A stretch of 64,000 nucleotides of DNA, taken from Ciona savignyi (taxonomy: Eukaryota > Chordata > Ascidiacea > Phlebobranchia > Cionidae). Each line of letters starts with the position of its first letter. The first letter of the stretch is position 1. The notes below the pieces were generated by a model, which searched no databases, had not been told where the DNA came from, and was given only the letters and a program-made list of their open reading frames with translations. The translations under genes were made by a program, and so were the position numbers. The DNA is taken from NCBI GenBank assembly GCA_000149265.1, contig CH002554.1, positions 21,890-85,889 on the forward strand, given 5' to 3'. This document shows, in pieces, positions 12,861 to 24,812 of this stretch.

Positions 12861-13189
12861 TAATGGCTTTTTGCTATAGAACATTTAGCTTATGTGCTAC
12901 TCGTTGACGCACGTAATTAATAAACATCTGATCACAAACTGAGAATGATAATTGTAAATTTTATATATCAAACAAAAAATCTTTATGTTGTGGGGATTAC
13001 ACAAGTAATAATGTAGCTCCATTATGAGTCATTATTCACACCACCATTGTCAGGTGTTTGTACTGTTAACTCCAGTTTAATTATCACACTATAATAACGC
13101 GCGACAAAGCTGATTTCTCACGCCGCCAATGCTCTGCATGACGTCGCTGTGACGTTTTACCAATTTTAATTAGGCTGGTTCATGTGAAT

Positions 13190-13295
13190 AAAATTATTTT
13201 TTTAACCGGGTTAAGTATCGAACCCTATATGGGCTCGTCCATAAGACCGTCCCCTATTACGAATCGTTTGCGCTAACCATTCGGCCAGACAACCG
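13190..13295 (-). mobile_element. tRNA-derived SINE (family 2), fragment
   Basis: On the minus strand it carries TGGCCGAATGGTTAGCGC-like and GGGTTCGATAC-like boxes, a tRNA-like head different from family 1. Related copies lie at 30296-30405, 39600-39865, 56635-56730 and 32655-32755. Confidence 0.55.
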
Positions 13296-13504
13296 TTATT
13301 TTTACTGTTTGACCTCTAGTGGCACCTAACTTCTCAAAAAATTAACTGATACATTTTTTTTCAGAAACAAAACTTTTGTTTCTGCCATTTCGCTTTGGAA
13401 AATTTTCGTTTCTTACCGTTACATAGGTAATTATTTAACTTTGACTATTTTTGTGAAGATTGCATAGTTGTGTGGGTTGTCGTTACTAAATACAATCACC
13501 TCAG

Positions 13505-16500
13505 TGGTTATTATGGGTCCCACATGAAAAATTGGGACATTTTTGTCCGTTTTTTTTCTTTTTTTTGTCAAACGCTTGACAGGCATGGCATGTCGCCCAG
13601 ACATCTACAAGAAGGAATAATGGGATCGAAATAAAACTTTGTATTTTTTTAGACAACATGGTATTGATATGCAGAAACCAAAATTTTGGAGGATAAGTTA
13701 AGGGGAATTTCCCTGGGAGGTTAAAAACCAAAACGGTATTTTTTTATGAAAAATTGCGCTTTTTGTGGCATAACGCTTGAACGGCTGCTCGAATTTGAAT
13801 AAGATTTGGTGGAATGTAAGTGCATTAGTCACTGATATATCATTTAAAAGAAATAAAAAATTTACCTAGGGAAAGACCCCAAAAAATTAGATTTTGTTCT
13901 GAAATTATAATTGTGACAGGCATGCCATGTCGCCCGACATCTACCAGAAGGAATAATGGAATCGTAATAAAACTTAGCCATTCGTTTGCCAACATGGCCT
14001 AGATATGCAGAAACCAAAATTTTGGGTGATTAATCAAGGGGAATTACCATGGGACGTTAAAAACCAAAACGGTATTTTTTTCTAAAAAACATGCCTTTTT
14101 TGGTCATAGCGCTTGAACGGCTGTAACAATTTGAGTTAGATTTGGTGGAATGTAAGTGCATTAGTCACTGATTTAACACTTTAAAGAAATAATGAAAATA
14201 CCTAGGGAAATACCCCAAAAATAGGATATGGTTTTAAATCATGATTGTGACAAGCATGCTATGTCGCCCCGACATCTACCAAAAGGAATAATGAAATCGT
14301 AATGAAACTTAGCCATTTGTAAGAAAACATGGTCTTGATATGCAGAAACCAAATGTGGGGTGATAAATCCAGGGGAATCCCCTTAAGACGTTAAAAACCA
14401 AAACGGAATTTTGTCTTAAAAATCGCTTTTTTGGGCATAGCGCTTGAACGACAGCTTCAATTTTAACTAGAGAGTGTCTGTGCACGCCAGTCCATGTTAT
14501 CCAACATTCCAGAACGTTTTTACCGGACTGCCATAGTTTTGTTTCTGCAAACATAAACGCATGGGTCTCATAGTTATTAAACCAAACTTTATTTGCATGT
14601 GTGTAAAAAAGAATAGGCTAATCGTGTTATTTCACCACAAATGTTTTACGTTAAAGCCTCAAATGTTTTAAATTAAAGCGCTGCATTTAGAAATGAAGCT
14701 AAATTCCGGAAACAGCCCGATTTGGTTTTTCATGGATTCGGAAAATCTCCTTGGGTTTAGTGGATAAATTTCTTTTTCTTACATATCTGCGTAATGTTAT
14801 CTAAGAATTCTTGAAATTTTAATGCGATTTGACAAGTCCTCGTTGAAGATGTCGGACGATATGGCATGCCTGTCACAATTATGATTTAGGATCAAATCAT
14901 AATTTTTATGGTATTTCCCTGGGTAATTCTTTGATTACTATTAAGAGGTAAAGCCGTGACTAATGCACTATCATTTCACCAAATCTTATTGAAATTGGAG
15001 CAGCGGTTCAAGCGTCATGCCAAATAAAGCTAAATTTTGAAAAAGCTAAACTTTTGAAAAAAAAGCTAAATTTAAAAAAAAAAAAATTTTTGGAAAAAAT
15101 ACCGTTTTGGTTTTTAACGATCTAAGGGAATTCCCCTTGATTTGTCACCCAAATTTTTGGTTTTTGCATATACAGACCATGTTGTCCAACAAATTACCAA
15201 GTTTTATTGCGATTCCATTATTCCTTCTGGTAGATGTCGGGGCAAATGGCATACCTGTCACAATCATGATTTGAGAACAAAATCTTATTTTTTACGGTAA
15301 TTCCCTAGGTAATTTTTTATTTCTTCTAATTGTTAAATCAGTGAGTAATGCACTTACATTCCACCAAATTTGAATAAAATTGGAGCAGCCGTTTAAGCGC
15401 TATGCCCAAAAAATCTATTTTTTTAGAAAAAAATACCGTTTTGGTAATTAACGTCTCAGCGGAATTCCCTTAAATTTATCACCCAACTTTTTGGTTTCTG
15501 CATATCTAGACCATGTTGTCTAAAATATTACCAAGTTTCATTGCGATTCCATTGTTCCTTTTGGTAGATGTCGGGGCGACATGCCATGCCTGTCAAGCGT
15601 TTGACGAAGAAAAAAAAAAGAACAAAAACGGACAAAAACAATATGTGTCCTATTTTTTTCAAATGGGACCCATAATTAGAGCAGCCGTTCAAACGCTATG
15701 GCCCGAAAAGCTAATATTTTAGAAAAATAACCGTTTTGGATTTTAACGTCTCAGGGGAATTCCCCTAAATTTATCACCCACAATTTTTCTACTGCGTATT
15801 TAGACCATGTTGTCTAACAAATGACCAAGTTCCACTAAATCTGAATTAGATTGAAGCAGCCGTTCAAGGGCCATGCCCAAAAAAGCTACTTATTTTAGAA
15901 AAAGTACCGTTTTGGTGTTTAACGCCCCCGGGGAATTCCCCTGAATTCATTACCCAAAATTTTGGTTTAGTCATATCTAGACCATGTTGTCTAACAAATA
16001 CCAAAGTTTAATTGAGCTTCCATTTTTTCTTCCGGTAGATGTCGGGGCGACAAGGCGTGCTTGTCACAATCATGATTTAAAAACAAAATGTTATTTTTTA
16101 GGGTATTTCCCTAGGTAATTTTTTATTTCTTTTAAAACTTAAATCAGTTACTAATGCATTTACATTTCACCAAATCTGATTCAAATTGGAGCTGCCGTTC
16201 AAGCGCTATGCCCCAAAAAGCTAGGTTTTCAGAAAAAAATACCGTTTCGGTTTTTAACGTCCCAGGGGAATTCCCCTGGTTTTATCTCCCAAAATTTTTG
16301 TTTCTGCTTATTTAGACCATGTTGTTTAACAAATGTCAAAGTCTCATTGCGATTCCATGTTTCATTCTGGTAGATGTCGGCGCGACATGCCATGCCTGTC
16401 AAGCGTTTGACGAAAAAAAAGAAAAAAAAGAAAAAAAAAGAAAATAAAAAAAAAAAAAAAGAAAAAAAAGAAAAAAACTAGAGAGTGTCAACCCCGTGTT

Positions 16501-17567
16501 CAACCACCACTATTTGTAAAACACATTTTGTATGCTATATATTCATGCTATAGCTACAGGGTCCCTAACCACATTTTGTATTTTATACAATGAGTATGTA
16601 GATTTGTTTCTGCAAGCATAAACGCATGGGTCCCATAGTTATCAAACCAAACTTCTTCTCCATGTGTAGGTAAAAAAGAACAATCGTGTTAGATTTACGA
16701 AGGATTCACCACAAATGTTTTAAATTAAAGCTTTTTCTTCAAGTGCTGTATTGAAATGAAGCTAAATTCCTAAAACAGACCGATTTAGTTTTTGATGGCT
16801 TCGGGGAATTCCCCATGGGCTTAGTACATAAGTTTCTGTTTTTACATATGTCGGTGGCTAACGATCCAGCATTCTACCAAATCTGATCAAAATTAGAGCA
16901 GCCGTTCAAACGCTATGGCCCAAAAAGCTAATTTTTTAGAAAAATACCGTTTTGGATTTTAACGTCTCAGGGGAATTCACCTAGATTTATCACCCACAAT
17001 TTTTCTACTGCGTATTTAGACCATATTGTCTACCAAATTACTAAGTTTTGTTACTATTCCATTATTCCTTCTGGTAGATGTCAGGGCGTCATGCCATACC
17101 TGTCACAATCATGATTTGAGAACAAAATCTTTTTTTAGGGTATTTCACTATAGATAATTTTTTTTTTTTAAATGTTAAATAAGTAGGTAATATACTTACA
17201 TTCCAACAAATCTGAATCAGATTGAAGCAGCCGTTCAAGCGCCATGCCCAAAAAAGCTACTTTTTTAGAAAAAAATACCGTTTTGGTGTTTAACGCCCCC
17301 GGGGAATTCCCCTGAATTCATTAACCAAAATTTTGGTCTCTGTATATCTAGAGTCTAGACCATGTTGTCTAACAAATACCAAAGTTTAATTGCGATTCCA
17401 TCTTTCCTTTCGGTAGATGTCGGGGCGACATGGCGTGCTTGTCAAGCGTTTGACGAAAAAAAAGAAAAAAAACGAAAAAAAAACGGACAAAAACATTATG
17501 TGTCCCAATTTTTCAAATGGGACCCATAACAATATGTGTCCCAATTTTTCAAATGGGACCCATAACT
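13505..17567. repeat. Array of an AT-rich element in opposite orientations
   Basis: The core unit of about 400-450 bp contains, in order, CCGTTTTGGTTTTTAACG, GGGGAATTCCCCT, a TAGACCATGTTGTCTAAC segment, GTAGATGTCGGGGCGACATG and GGAGCAGCCGTTCAAGC. The units at 13505-14465 run on the minus strand, those from about 14820 to 17567 on the plus strand. Both outer ends carry TTATGGGTCCCAT or its complement. Unit boundaries carry polypurine runs such as 16414-16476. At 14469 and 16477 another segment begins with ACTAGAGAGTGTC. No long reading frame is conserved between units. It looks like a non-autonomous element inserted repeatedly into itself or amplified as a satellite. Confidence 0.75.
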
Positions 17568-17738
17568 AGCCATCAGGTAAGCTGTCCCTAAAAATTGTCT
17601 ACTTTAAACAGCTAGTATAGGATTAAAAAAAAATTACGTTTATGGACAGAACCACTCCATTCGTCAAAACTTAGCCGCAACGAAGCGTCTAGGTTAGGAA
17701 ATCTTAGCGCTTCGAAGCGGCCTGTATTATAATCTGGT
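17568..17738. repeat. Repeat segment shared with 40155-40250 and 42915-43020
   Basis: This stretch, with CGAAGCGTCTAGG and CTTCGAAGCGGCC, reappears reversed at 40155-40250 and, right after the assembly gap, at 42915-43020. It joins the end of one AT-rich element to the start of the next. Confidence 0.6.
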
Positions 17739-19440
17739 AACTAGAGAGTGTCAAGCACGTGTTTAACCACGACTATTTGTGAAACATGTTTTGTATGCTT
17801 TATAATTATTCGAGCAGGGTCCCTAACCACAATTTGTAATTTAAAAACCAAGTATGTAGTTTGTTTCTGCAGGCATAAACGCATGGGTCCCTCAGCTAAC
17901 AATCCGACCTTGTTATCCATGTTCATTACACAATATATGTTATTGTCAGATATGTGCACGCCAGGTCCATGTTTTCCACTATTCCAAAAACTTTTAACAG
18001 TACTGCCATTATTTTGTTTCTGCAAGCATAAACGTATGGGTCCCATATTTATTAAACCAAACTTTCTTTTCCATATGTAGTTAAAACAAGATTTCAAACA
18101 GTTTACAACAAATGTTTTAAGTTATACCCTCTTGTCAAGCGCAGTAGTGAAATGGAGCTAAATTTCAAAAACAGCTCGATTAAGTTTTTCATGGATTCGG
18201 GGAATCCCCCTAGGTTTACTACATTAATTTCTGTTTTTACATATCTGAGTCATGTTATCGCACAATTCTTTAAGTTTTATCCAATTTGACGACTCCTTGT
18301 TGAAGATTTCTGTGCAAAATGGTATGCCTGCCACAATCATGATTTAGGAACAAATTATAATTTTAGGGTAGTACCCTAGGTATTTTACTTTTTTAATCTC
18401 ATTCGTACAGCGGCTGCTACCGCACTAACATTTACCAAATCTTATCAAAATTAAAGCAGCCATTCAATCGTTATGCTTTTAAAAAAAAATATCAATTTTG
18501 TTTTTAACGTCCCCGGAGAATTTCCCCCAATTTATCACCCATAATTTTAGTTTCTTTATATCTAGACCAGGGGTGGGCAACTTTTCTAGTCGGCGGGCCA
18601 GACGTGGGAAAATTAAGTCTTTGGTGGGCCGGATTATTAGATGAATAATATTCACTAACTTAACCACATATCTATTTACTAAATTATTGCCATAAAGTTT
18701 CCATGTTTCGTCAAATAATGACGACTAGTGTTATTCTCTTTTAATACCGCAACACTCTGACCATACAGTGAACGTACTGCTTTGTTGCCAATCTTTGTAA
18801 AAACTATTTCGGTATCCAATCTTTGTTAAATGCTCGACACTCTCTTTTAAATTTACGTTTCTTAGGATATTCCATGGTTAATAATCCTTAATAATTTATA
18901 AAATCCCTTTATATTTAGAATTTAAATATAACTAATAACAGCTAAACAACGCTGTTTGCTTTGACCTTATGTTTCTTTAAAAAGTGTGCTAATACAATTG
19001 TTTGTTTACATAGGTAATTGTTTATTTCACCAGCTCGCAGTAACAGAGCGGTAAGAGAAGAGCGATAGGCAATTTTTAGGAATGATGCACATTACAGAGT
19101 GTGGTTGGATATAGACAGTGGGCCCGACCTGGGCCACATTACAGGTTATTCTTAGATACAGTCTGGGGGCCGGTCAAAATCCCTTCACGGGTCGTATGTT
19201 GCCCACCCCTGATCTAGACCATGCTGTCTAACAAATGAAAGAGTTTTATTTTGATTCAATTATTCCTTCTGGTAGATGTGGGGTGTCATGCCTTTCACAA
19301 TCATGATTTAAGAACAATATCTTATTTTTAGGGTATATCTACAGTTAGTTTTTTATTTCTTCTAAGTGTTAAATCGGTAGATAATGCACTAACATTCCAC
19401 CAAATTTAATTAAAATTGGAGCAGCCGTTCAAGCTCCCCT
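17739..19440 (+). mobile_element. Further copy of the AT-rich element, split by a hAT MITE
   Basis: It begins with ACTAGAGAGTGTC like the copies at 16477 and 25281. The body continues to 18567, is broken by the hAT MITE at 18568-19211, and resumes at 19220 with the sequence expected after TCTAGACC in intact copies. The copy is clearly older than the hAT insertion. Confidence 0.65.
18568..19211. mobile_element. hAT-type MITE with perfect 8-bp target duplication
   Basis: The terminal inverted repeats are CAGGGGTGGGCAAC and GTTGCCCACCCCTG. The 8-bp target duplication ATCTAGAC at 18560-18567 and 19212-19219 is exact, the hallmark of hAT transposition. No transposase is encoded in the 644 bp. Shorter relatives lie at 21636-21822 and 33992-34151. 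Confidence 0.92.
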
Positions 19441-19982
19441 ATTCGTAGCATAAAATGTGCCCATAAGATGGGGAAACGAGGAAGGGGGACGACGGGGGCA
19501 ATTTTGTCAGGGTAGAACTGCCAAGTATGCCATAGATATTGCAGTGTTCTGTTAACTACGATTGATAAATTGCTATAACTTTAATTTATACTATCAAACC
19601 AATTGTTTCATGCAACGTCCGATACCTTGCCCTCGTGCACAGCCAATTAACAAGAGGCCTTTTTCGAGGCCACATTTTTTACAACACGAATTGCTCACTA
19701 TGTGTTTTTTTACAAAAACGCACCGTTAATTTTGTTAATCTTGAGCTGAGGGTCGTCAAATAAAGGTGTTGGTTGTGTTTGCAGGAGTCCCAGGCGTTTT
19801 CTGGAAAAAAGTAGGAAATAAACCTGTTTTTATCATTGTCACATTACCATAATATTATGTTTTTTTACAAATGACATGAAAAATGACTAAAAGTGACTTA
19901 AAACAATGTAAAACTTATACTTGTTCGAATAAGAGGCTACGTTACGAAATAGATTTCCGAGCGTGCTTTTTCACTCGTCGCA

Positions 19983-20092
19983 TCACGATAATGGTATGAC
20001 TTCCTCCAAACATTTCTTTAGCTCAGCACGTTCTCTCGCATCGAGGAAAGCGTATATCCCTGTTTGAGCAGATGTTTTTGTTGGTGCTAAAA
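19983..20092 (-). pseudogene. Exon-like segment, copy 1 (unknown protein)
   Basis: On the minus strand an acceptor-like TTTTAG is followed by an open frame that includes LAPTKTSAQTGIYAFLDARE and continues with an acidic/basic helix-like stretch ending at a stop. The same frame is kept in copy 2 (20722-20831) and partly in a plus-strand copy at 22706-22783. A third minus-strand copy (about 22062-22168) has a one-base loss. I do not recognise the protein. It may be an exon of a lost gene spread by duplication. Confidence 0.4.
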
Positions 20093-20721
20093 TTTTAACG
20101 AAATTATCGATCGTACTTTTCCATTAGACATTAAGCTTTTACTTGCGGTACTACCTTTTGCGAATTACAAACACACATGTTGTTGCCAAAACGTATTTTA
20201 AAATTATTTTGTGTTTCCTGTATCTAAAATAACGAGCATTTATAACTATTTCGCCATACGTAGCATTATATTTACTCATAAAATAGGGAAACGCAAAGAC
20301 GTAATAGCGGGGACAATTCTTTGAATAACCTCGTGCCCACTGCCGGGTATGCCGTAGGGTATTGCAGTGGTTTAACTACGATTGATATATTGTTACTCCT
20401 TGATTACCATCAAACCACTAGTTTCATACAACGTTCGATACCTTTTTTGGTTAAATTCCCTTCACGGGCCGGACCCCGCCCGAGGGCCGTATATTAAGCA
20501 ACGCTGGCTTAATCATATCCAATGTATTATTATTATCACAACGCAAAACTTAATACGACAACCCTTAAAATGTTTTATTTATATCATAATTTCATCGACC
20601 TATTACCAATAACTTAAAAATGTAAAACTCCATTAGTCACACCAGTTAACCTCGGACAACTTGTTGAATAAGAGGCTACGTTACGAAATAGATTTCCGAG
20701 CGTGCTTTTTCACTCGTCGCA

Positions 20722-20831
20722 TCACGATAATGGTATGACTTCCTCCAAACATTCCTTTAGCTCAGCACGTTCTCTCGCATCGAGGAAAGCGTATATCACT
20801 AATAAAGCAGATGTTTTTGTTGGTGCTAAAA
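20722..20831 (-). pseudogene. Exon-like segment, copy 2 (unknown protein)
   Basis: The frame matches copy 1, with changes near the middle (SALLVIYAFL instead of SAQTGIYAFL) and one Lys to Glu change later. It ends at the same stop. Frame conservation between copies argues for past coding function; the lack of a neighbouring coding exon argues against present function. Confidence 0.4.
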
Positions 20832-21635
20832 TTAAAAAAAAACGATCGTACTTTTTCATCAGGCATTAAGCTTTTACTTGCCAAACATTGCGACTCACAA
20901 ACACACATGTTGTTACCAAGATGTATTTTTAAAATAATCTTTTGTGTTGATTGTACCTTAAATAACGAGCATTTATAACCATTTCGCCATACGTAGCATT
21001 AGATTGAGTCATAAAATGAGGAAACACAAAGACGTAATAACGGGGACAATTGTTTGGATAACCTCGTGCCCACCGCCGGGTATGCCGTAGGTATTGCATT
21101 GGTTTAACTACGATTGATATATTGTAACACCTTGATTACCATCAAACCACTAGTTTCATACAACGTTCGATACCTGCCAAAAACATAAATTGTTTTCCAT
21201 ACTTTTTTTAAAATAAAGGAAAAGTTTTCAGTCAAATAACATAACGTGGTATATATGTACAGGATTAATGTTTATAGATTTGTTCCTTTTGGAATTTACA
21301 ATTGTTTTGATTTTTGCGACCGTTTTTTTCCATGTTTTTTCTAGTGTGCTCACCCTATATGTTTTATGGAGGCAGGTGTATCCAGGTTTTAAGTCTTTCT
21401 TAGCAATTTGGAATGCTTTGTTGACATAATGAGTATATGGTTATTGGCGTATAACCAATTAATTGAGCTTTATGCGTGAGTGGATCTGGCGTGTGGTACC
21501 TTCTGTGATAAGATATTTAAGTAAGTGCTTTGCTTATAAAAAATGGTTTCAATTTTCCATTGTCTGTGCGATTGGCCGCATGTGCTTGACTTATCTCCTG
21601 TGTTTCTTGTTTAATTATTTATTGACCCTTAAATC

Positions 21636-21822
21636 AGGGGTGGGCAACTTCTCTAGTCAGCAGGCCAGCTGTGGAAAAATAAAGTTTGGGTGGGTCATAT
21701 TATTACATAAATAATATCCATATCTTAATTACGAAATATGGTTAGATACAGACCTGGGCCGGTCAAAATCCCTTCACGGGCCGGACCAAGCCCGAGGACC
21801 ATATATTGAGCAACGCTGGCTT
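21636..21822. mobile_element. Short hAT-like MITE fragment
   Basis: It starts CAGGGGTGGGCAACTTC like the element at 18568 and contains the TTCACGGGCCGGACC block. The right end (GAGCAACGCTGG) is diverged, and the target duplication is only approximate. Confidence 0.55.
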
Positions 21823-22705
21823 AATCATATCCAATGTATTATTATTATCACAATGGCAAAACTTAATACGACAACCCTCAAAATGTTTTATTTATATCAT
21901 TTTTTCATCGAAATATCATCAATAACTTGTAAAAACTTCAAAACTTCATTAGTTACACCAGTTAAGCCAGGACAACTTGTTGAATAAGAGGCTACGTAAG
22001 GAATAATAAGAGGCTGCGTAAAAGTTGAATCAGAGGCTACGTGCTTTTTCACTCGTGGTATCACGATAATGGTATGACTTCCTCCAAACATTTCTTTAGC
22101 TCAGCACGTTCCTATCATCAAGGAAAGCGTATATCCCTGATGGAGCAGATGTTTTTGTTGGTGCTAAAATTTTAACGCAAAACATCGATCGTACTTTTCC
22201 ATCACGTTGTTGCCAGGATGTATTTTAAAAGTAGCGTTTTGTGTTTGTTGTACCTAAAATAGCAAGCATACATAACTATTTCCCAATTAGTAGCATGAAA
22301 TGTACTCATAAGATGTTGAAACGGGAAAATAGTTTAACGGGGACAATCTTACCAGGGTAGAACTGCCGAGTATGCCGCGGGTATTGCAGGTTGTTCACTA
22401 CGATTGATCAATTGCTACAGCTTTAGTTCAAACTATCAAACCACCTGTCCCATACAACGCCAGCTACTTTTCCCTCGTGCATAGCCGATAAACAAGTGGC
22501 TTTTTCCGAGCCACATTTAAAAACGCACCGTTAATTTTGTTACATTTGAGATGAGCGTTGTCAGATAAATGTGTTGATTGTGCATTCAGAGGTATTTTCT
22601 TGAAATAAGTTAAATCTCTTGAAATAAGTTTCACTAGTCACATGTCATCGATATTATAGTTCTTTAGAAATTTTAACGATTGTTTTGTACAAATTAAATG
22701 TTAAG

Positions 22706-22783
22706 ATTTTAGCACCAACAAAAACATCTGCTCGATCCCGGATATACGCTTTCTGCGATGCAAGAGAACGTGCTAACCAGTAG
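22706..22783 (+). pseudogene. Exon-like segment, plus-strand copy upstream of the Arg-rich peptide gene
   Basis: After an acceptor-like GATTTTAG the frame reads LAPTKTSARSRIYAFCDARE and stops soon after. It is the inverted relative of the minus-strand copies at 19983 and 20722 and lies 160 bp before the Arg-rich peptide ATG. A further weak relic begins near 23632. Confidence 0.35.
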
Positions 22784-22828
22784 AGAAAAAAGGAGGATAT
22801 TTCGGAAATAGAAAATAGGCTGTGTCTG

Positions 22829-22836
22829 CTATATAT
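22829..22836 (+). promoter_or_regulatory. TATA box of the Arg-rich peptide gene
   Basis: CTATATAT lies about 57 bp before a donor site at 22887. A start near 22860 would give a short 5' exon (about 22860-22886), then a 59-bp intron (22887-22945) ending directly at the ATG. Confidence 0.5.
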
Positions 22837-22945
22837 TTCTGCCCTAAATCGAACAAAGTTATCTTTCTTGAAAGACTACTACAAAGGTAAGCTGTTTTAT
22901 TATTTATGTACGGAGACTGTTTTGTGACAACGAAGAATTTTGCAG

Positions 22946-23245
22946 ATGAATAAGGCTCTCTTCGTACTCCTTCTCGCACTTGTGCTTCTAGTCATTGAAG
23001 AATCTGACGCTTGGCGTCGTCGCCGTCGCCGAAGGATTAGCAGACGTAGACGCAGAGCCTGGGGAGGATATGACCAAGTAGAACAAGAACAAGAAACTCC
23101 AGGTAATATTTATACCTAAAAGGTCCTGTCATCTTTTAGGGGGGCCTGCTATTTTGAATATTGGTATGTAGGAGAAGACCTATAACTGAGATGAATTTTA
23201 GAATCGGAAGCCGATCAGCTGGATGCCGATGACAGCGAAGAGTAA
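22946..23245 (+). CDS. Secreted arginine-rich peptide precursor, unrecognised family
   Basis: Two coding exons, 22946-23102 and 23202-23245, join in phase 1 and give 66 residues. Residues 1-22 are a clear signal peptide (Lys at position 3, long Leu/Val core, ending SDA). The next 19 residues hold a run of seven Arg, Ile-Ser, and a run of five Arg, bracketed by Trp23 and Trp39 and ending Gly-Gly. The rest, about residues 42-66, is acidic, and its final acidic part (DADDSEE) is on exon 2. The plan (signal, basic block, acidic tail on a second exon, phase-1 intron) is that of the 94-residue peptide genes at 2262 and 9823, but the sequence is different. There is a 5' UTR intron just before the ATG, a TATA box and a poly(A) signal. 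Inferred role: antimicrobial or nucleic-acid-binding peptide; protamine-like function is an alternative, but the signal peptide argues against it. Confidence 0.75.
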
Positions 23246-23367
23246 GCACTCGATCATAACCAACAAGGTAAAATTATTTCTTTATCTCAGATATAGATTG
23301 TCTAAATGTCTTATTCCATTTCAGGTCGACATGATGCACAAAACCTCGTTTACATTTATGGCAACAA

Positions 23368-23373
23368 AATAAA
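23368..23373 (+). terminator. Polyadenylation signal of the Arg-rich peptide gene
   Basis: AATAAA lies 123 bp after the stop, downstream of a likely 57-bp 3' UTR intron (23268-23324). This closes a complete gene of about 530 bp. From about 23400 to 24230 I see no gene, only a relic of the exon-like repeat near 23630-23700. Confidence 0.5.
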
Positions 23374-24235
23374 ATTAATCTATTTAAACCATTCTGCGTC
23401 GTCCATGAATTGTAGCAATAGCATACAGTACGAGTATGGAGTGTGTTGTGCGTTGTTACAAATGTTACAAGGAATTTGTAAAGAATCTAAAGTTTGTCAG
23501 CGTTCTAACGTCGCAGCGTGTTTTCCAAGAACCCCAGTAAATATTTTGCTAAGTATGACAAAATATGTTTTCTCGTTATTTTAGTTACAATCAACACAGC
23601 GCACTAATCTTAAAATATATCTTTGCGACAGATTTAGCACCAACAAAATCATTCACTTAATCTGGTTAACACGCTTTCCGCAATATTAGAAAACACGCTA
23701 AGCCATGGCGTACTATTTTTGCCTATTGGTTTCAAATAATATCTTTCTCCTACATTACTATTTTTGTAAGAAAAAACGGCAAAAAATTAAAACGCGGCCT
23801 CGCTCCTGTCCTAGCATGATCGCCATAGCTAGTCAAACTGTGTGTGTTTTGTTGTATACGCATTTAATCAAGAATAACACGAACTTACGTGACTGAGTTT
23901 GGGTTGCGAAGGTCATAAATAAGTTTAGTTAGCACCAAACGAACCAACTAATTTACGCAAAATCTCACAGGTAAAACCTAAAACTTATGCAGATAGTGAA
24001 ATGTAAAACATTTTTTTGGCCCGCCTTAACATATAAATGTAATTATTATTAGCACAATGTCAGAACTACGCGTCAACCCACATAATGTCTTAATGATTAC
24101 ATTATTTTAGCAACATGCTACAAATAAGTTTTATAACTCATCACGGCACACTTGTTTACATAGGATAACTGGTCGTTGCGATGTACGGGGAATAATCCAT
24201 GTAAGTACGTTTTCATTCGTCGCATCAGAATAATG

Positions 24236-24520
24236 TTACGTAGTGGTCGTATACCTATATATGAGGGTGGTGGTCGTAGATCACTATATATGGGTGGTGG
24301 TCAAAGATCTATATATGTGGGTGGTTGGTCGTAGATCTATATATGGGGGTGGTTGGTCGTATATCTATATATGGGGGTGGTGGTCATAGATCAATATATG
24401 TGGGTGGTTGGTCGTAGATCTATATATGGGGGTGGTTGGTCGTATATCTATATATGGGGGTGGTGGTCATAGATCAATATATGTGGGTGGTTGGTCGTAG
24501 AATTATATGGAGGTAAGGGT
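24236..24520. repeat. Minisatellite of about 27 bp
   Basis: About ten imperfect units of the type GGTGGTCGTAGATCTATATAT follow head to tail. A stray unit recurs at 24825-24840, beyond a SINE, so the SINE (24537-24812) probably inserted into the array. Confidence 0.8.
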
Positions 24521-24536
24521 TGTCAATCTATATAGG

Positions 24537-24812
24537 ATAGGATATTCAGGTTTAACCCTGTGAATGGAAAAACCAAGAGCGTTAACACACAGTCAATCGC
24601 TAGATCACCTCGCACCCACTGTAGTGTTACCGCAGCTATTGTGGTGTGTATGATAGACGTGTTCCTTTAATTTGGTAGAACCTATTATTTTGCTGGGTTC
24701 AGTCAATGTCCGTTAAGTGCCTTGCCCAAGAACACAGCCGACAAGCTGGCGCCTAGTTTTGAATCTGCAACCTTTTGGTTGAAAGGTGTCGCACTAAACG
24801 ACCAGACTAACC
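24537..24812 (-). mobile_element. tRNA-derived SINE (family 1), diverged copy
   Basis: Reads on the minus strand from the tRNA-like head near 24810 to the TATCC tail near 24535. It is more diverged than the copies at 11943 and 61829. From 24850 to 25280 I see no gene. Confidence 0.65.

Larger units (their letters stand above)
19440..22560. repeat. About 740-bp repeat unit in several copies
   Basis: Shared blocks recur at about 19490-20170, 20310-20890, 21045-21180 and 21980-22460. They include the CCGGGTATGCCGTAGG block and the exon-like block entered separately. hAT fragments with TTCACGGGCCGGACC separate the units at about 20455-20520 and 21636-21850. Copies differ by substitutions and indels. 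I see no intact gene in the plus-strand frames. Confidence 0.65.

Noticed and set aside
23306-23584. 92-residue frame with several Cys after the Arg-rich peptide gene
   Set aside because: It begins in the 3' UTR intron and runs across the poly(A) signal; no signal peptide or second exon.
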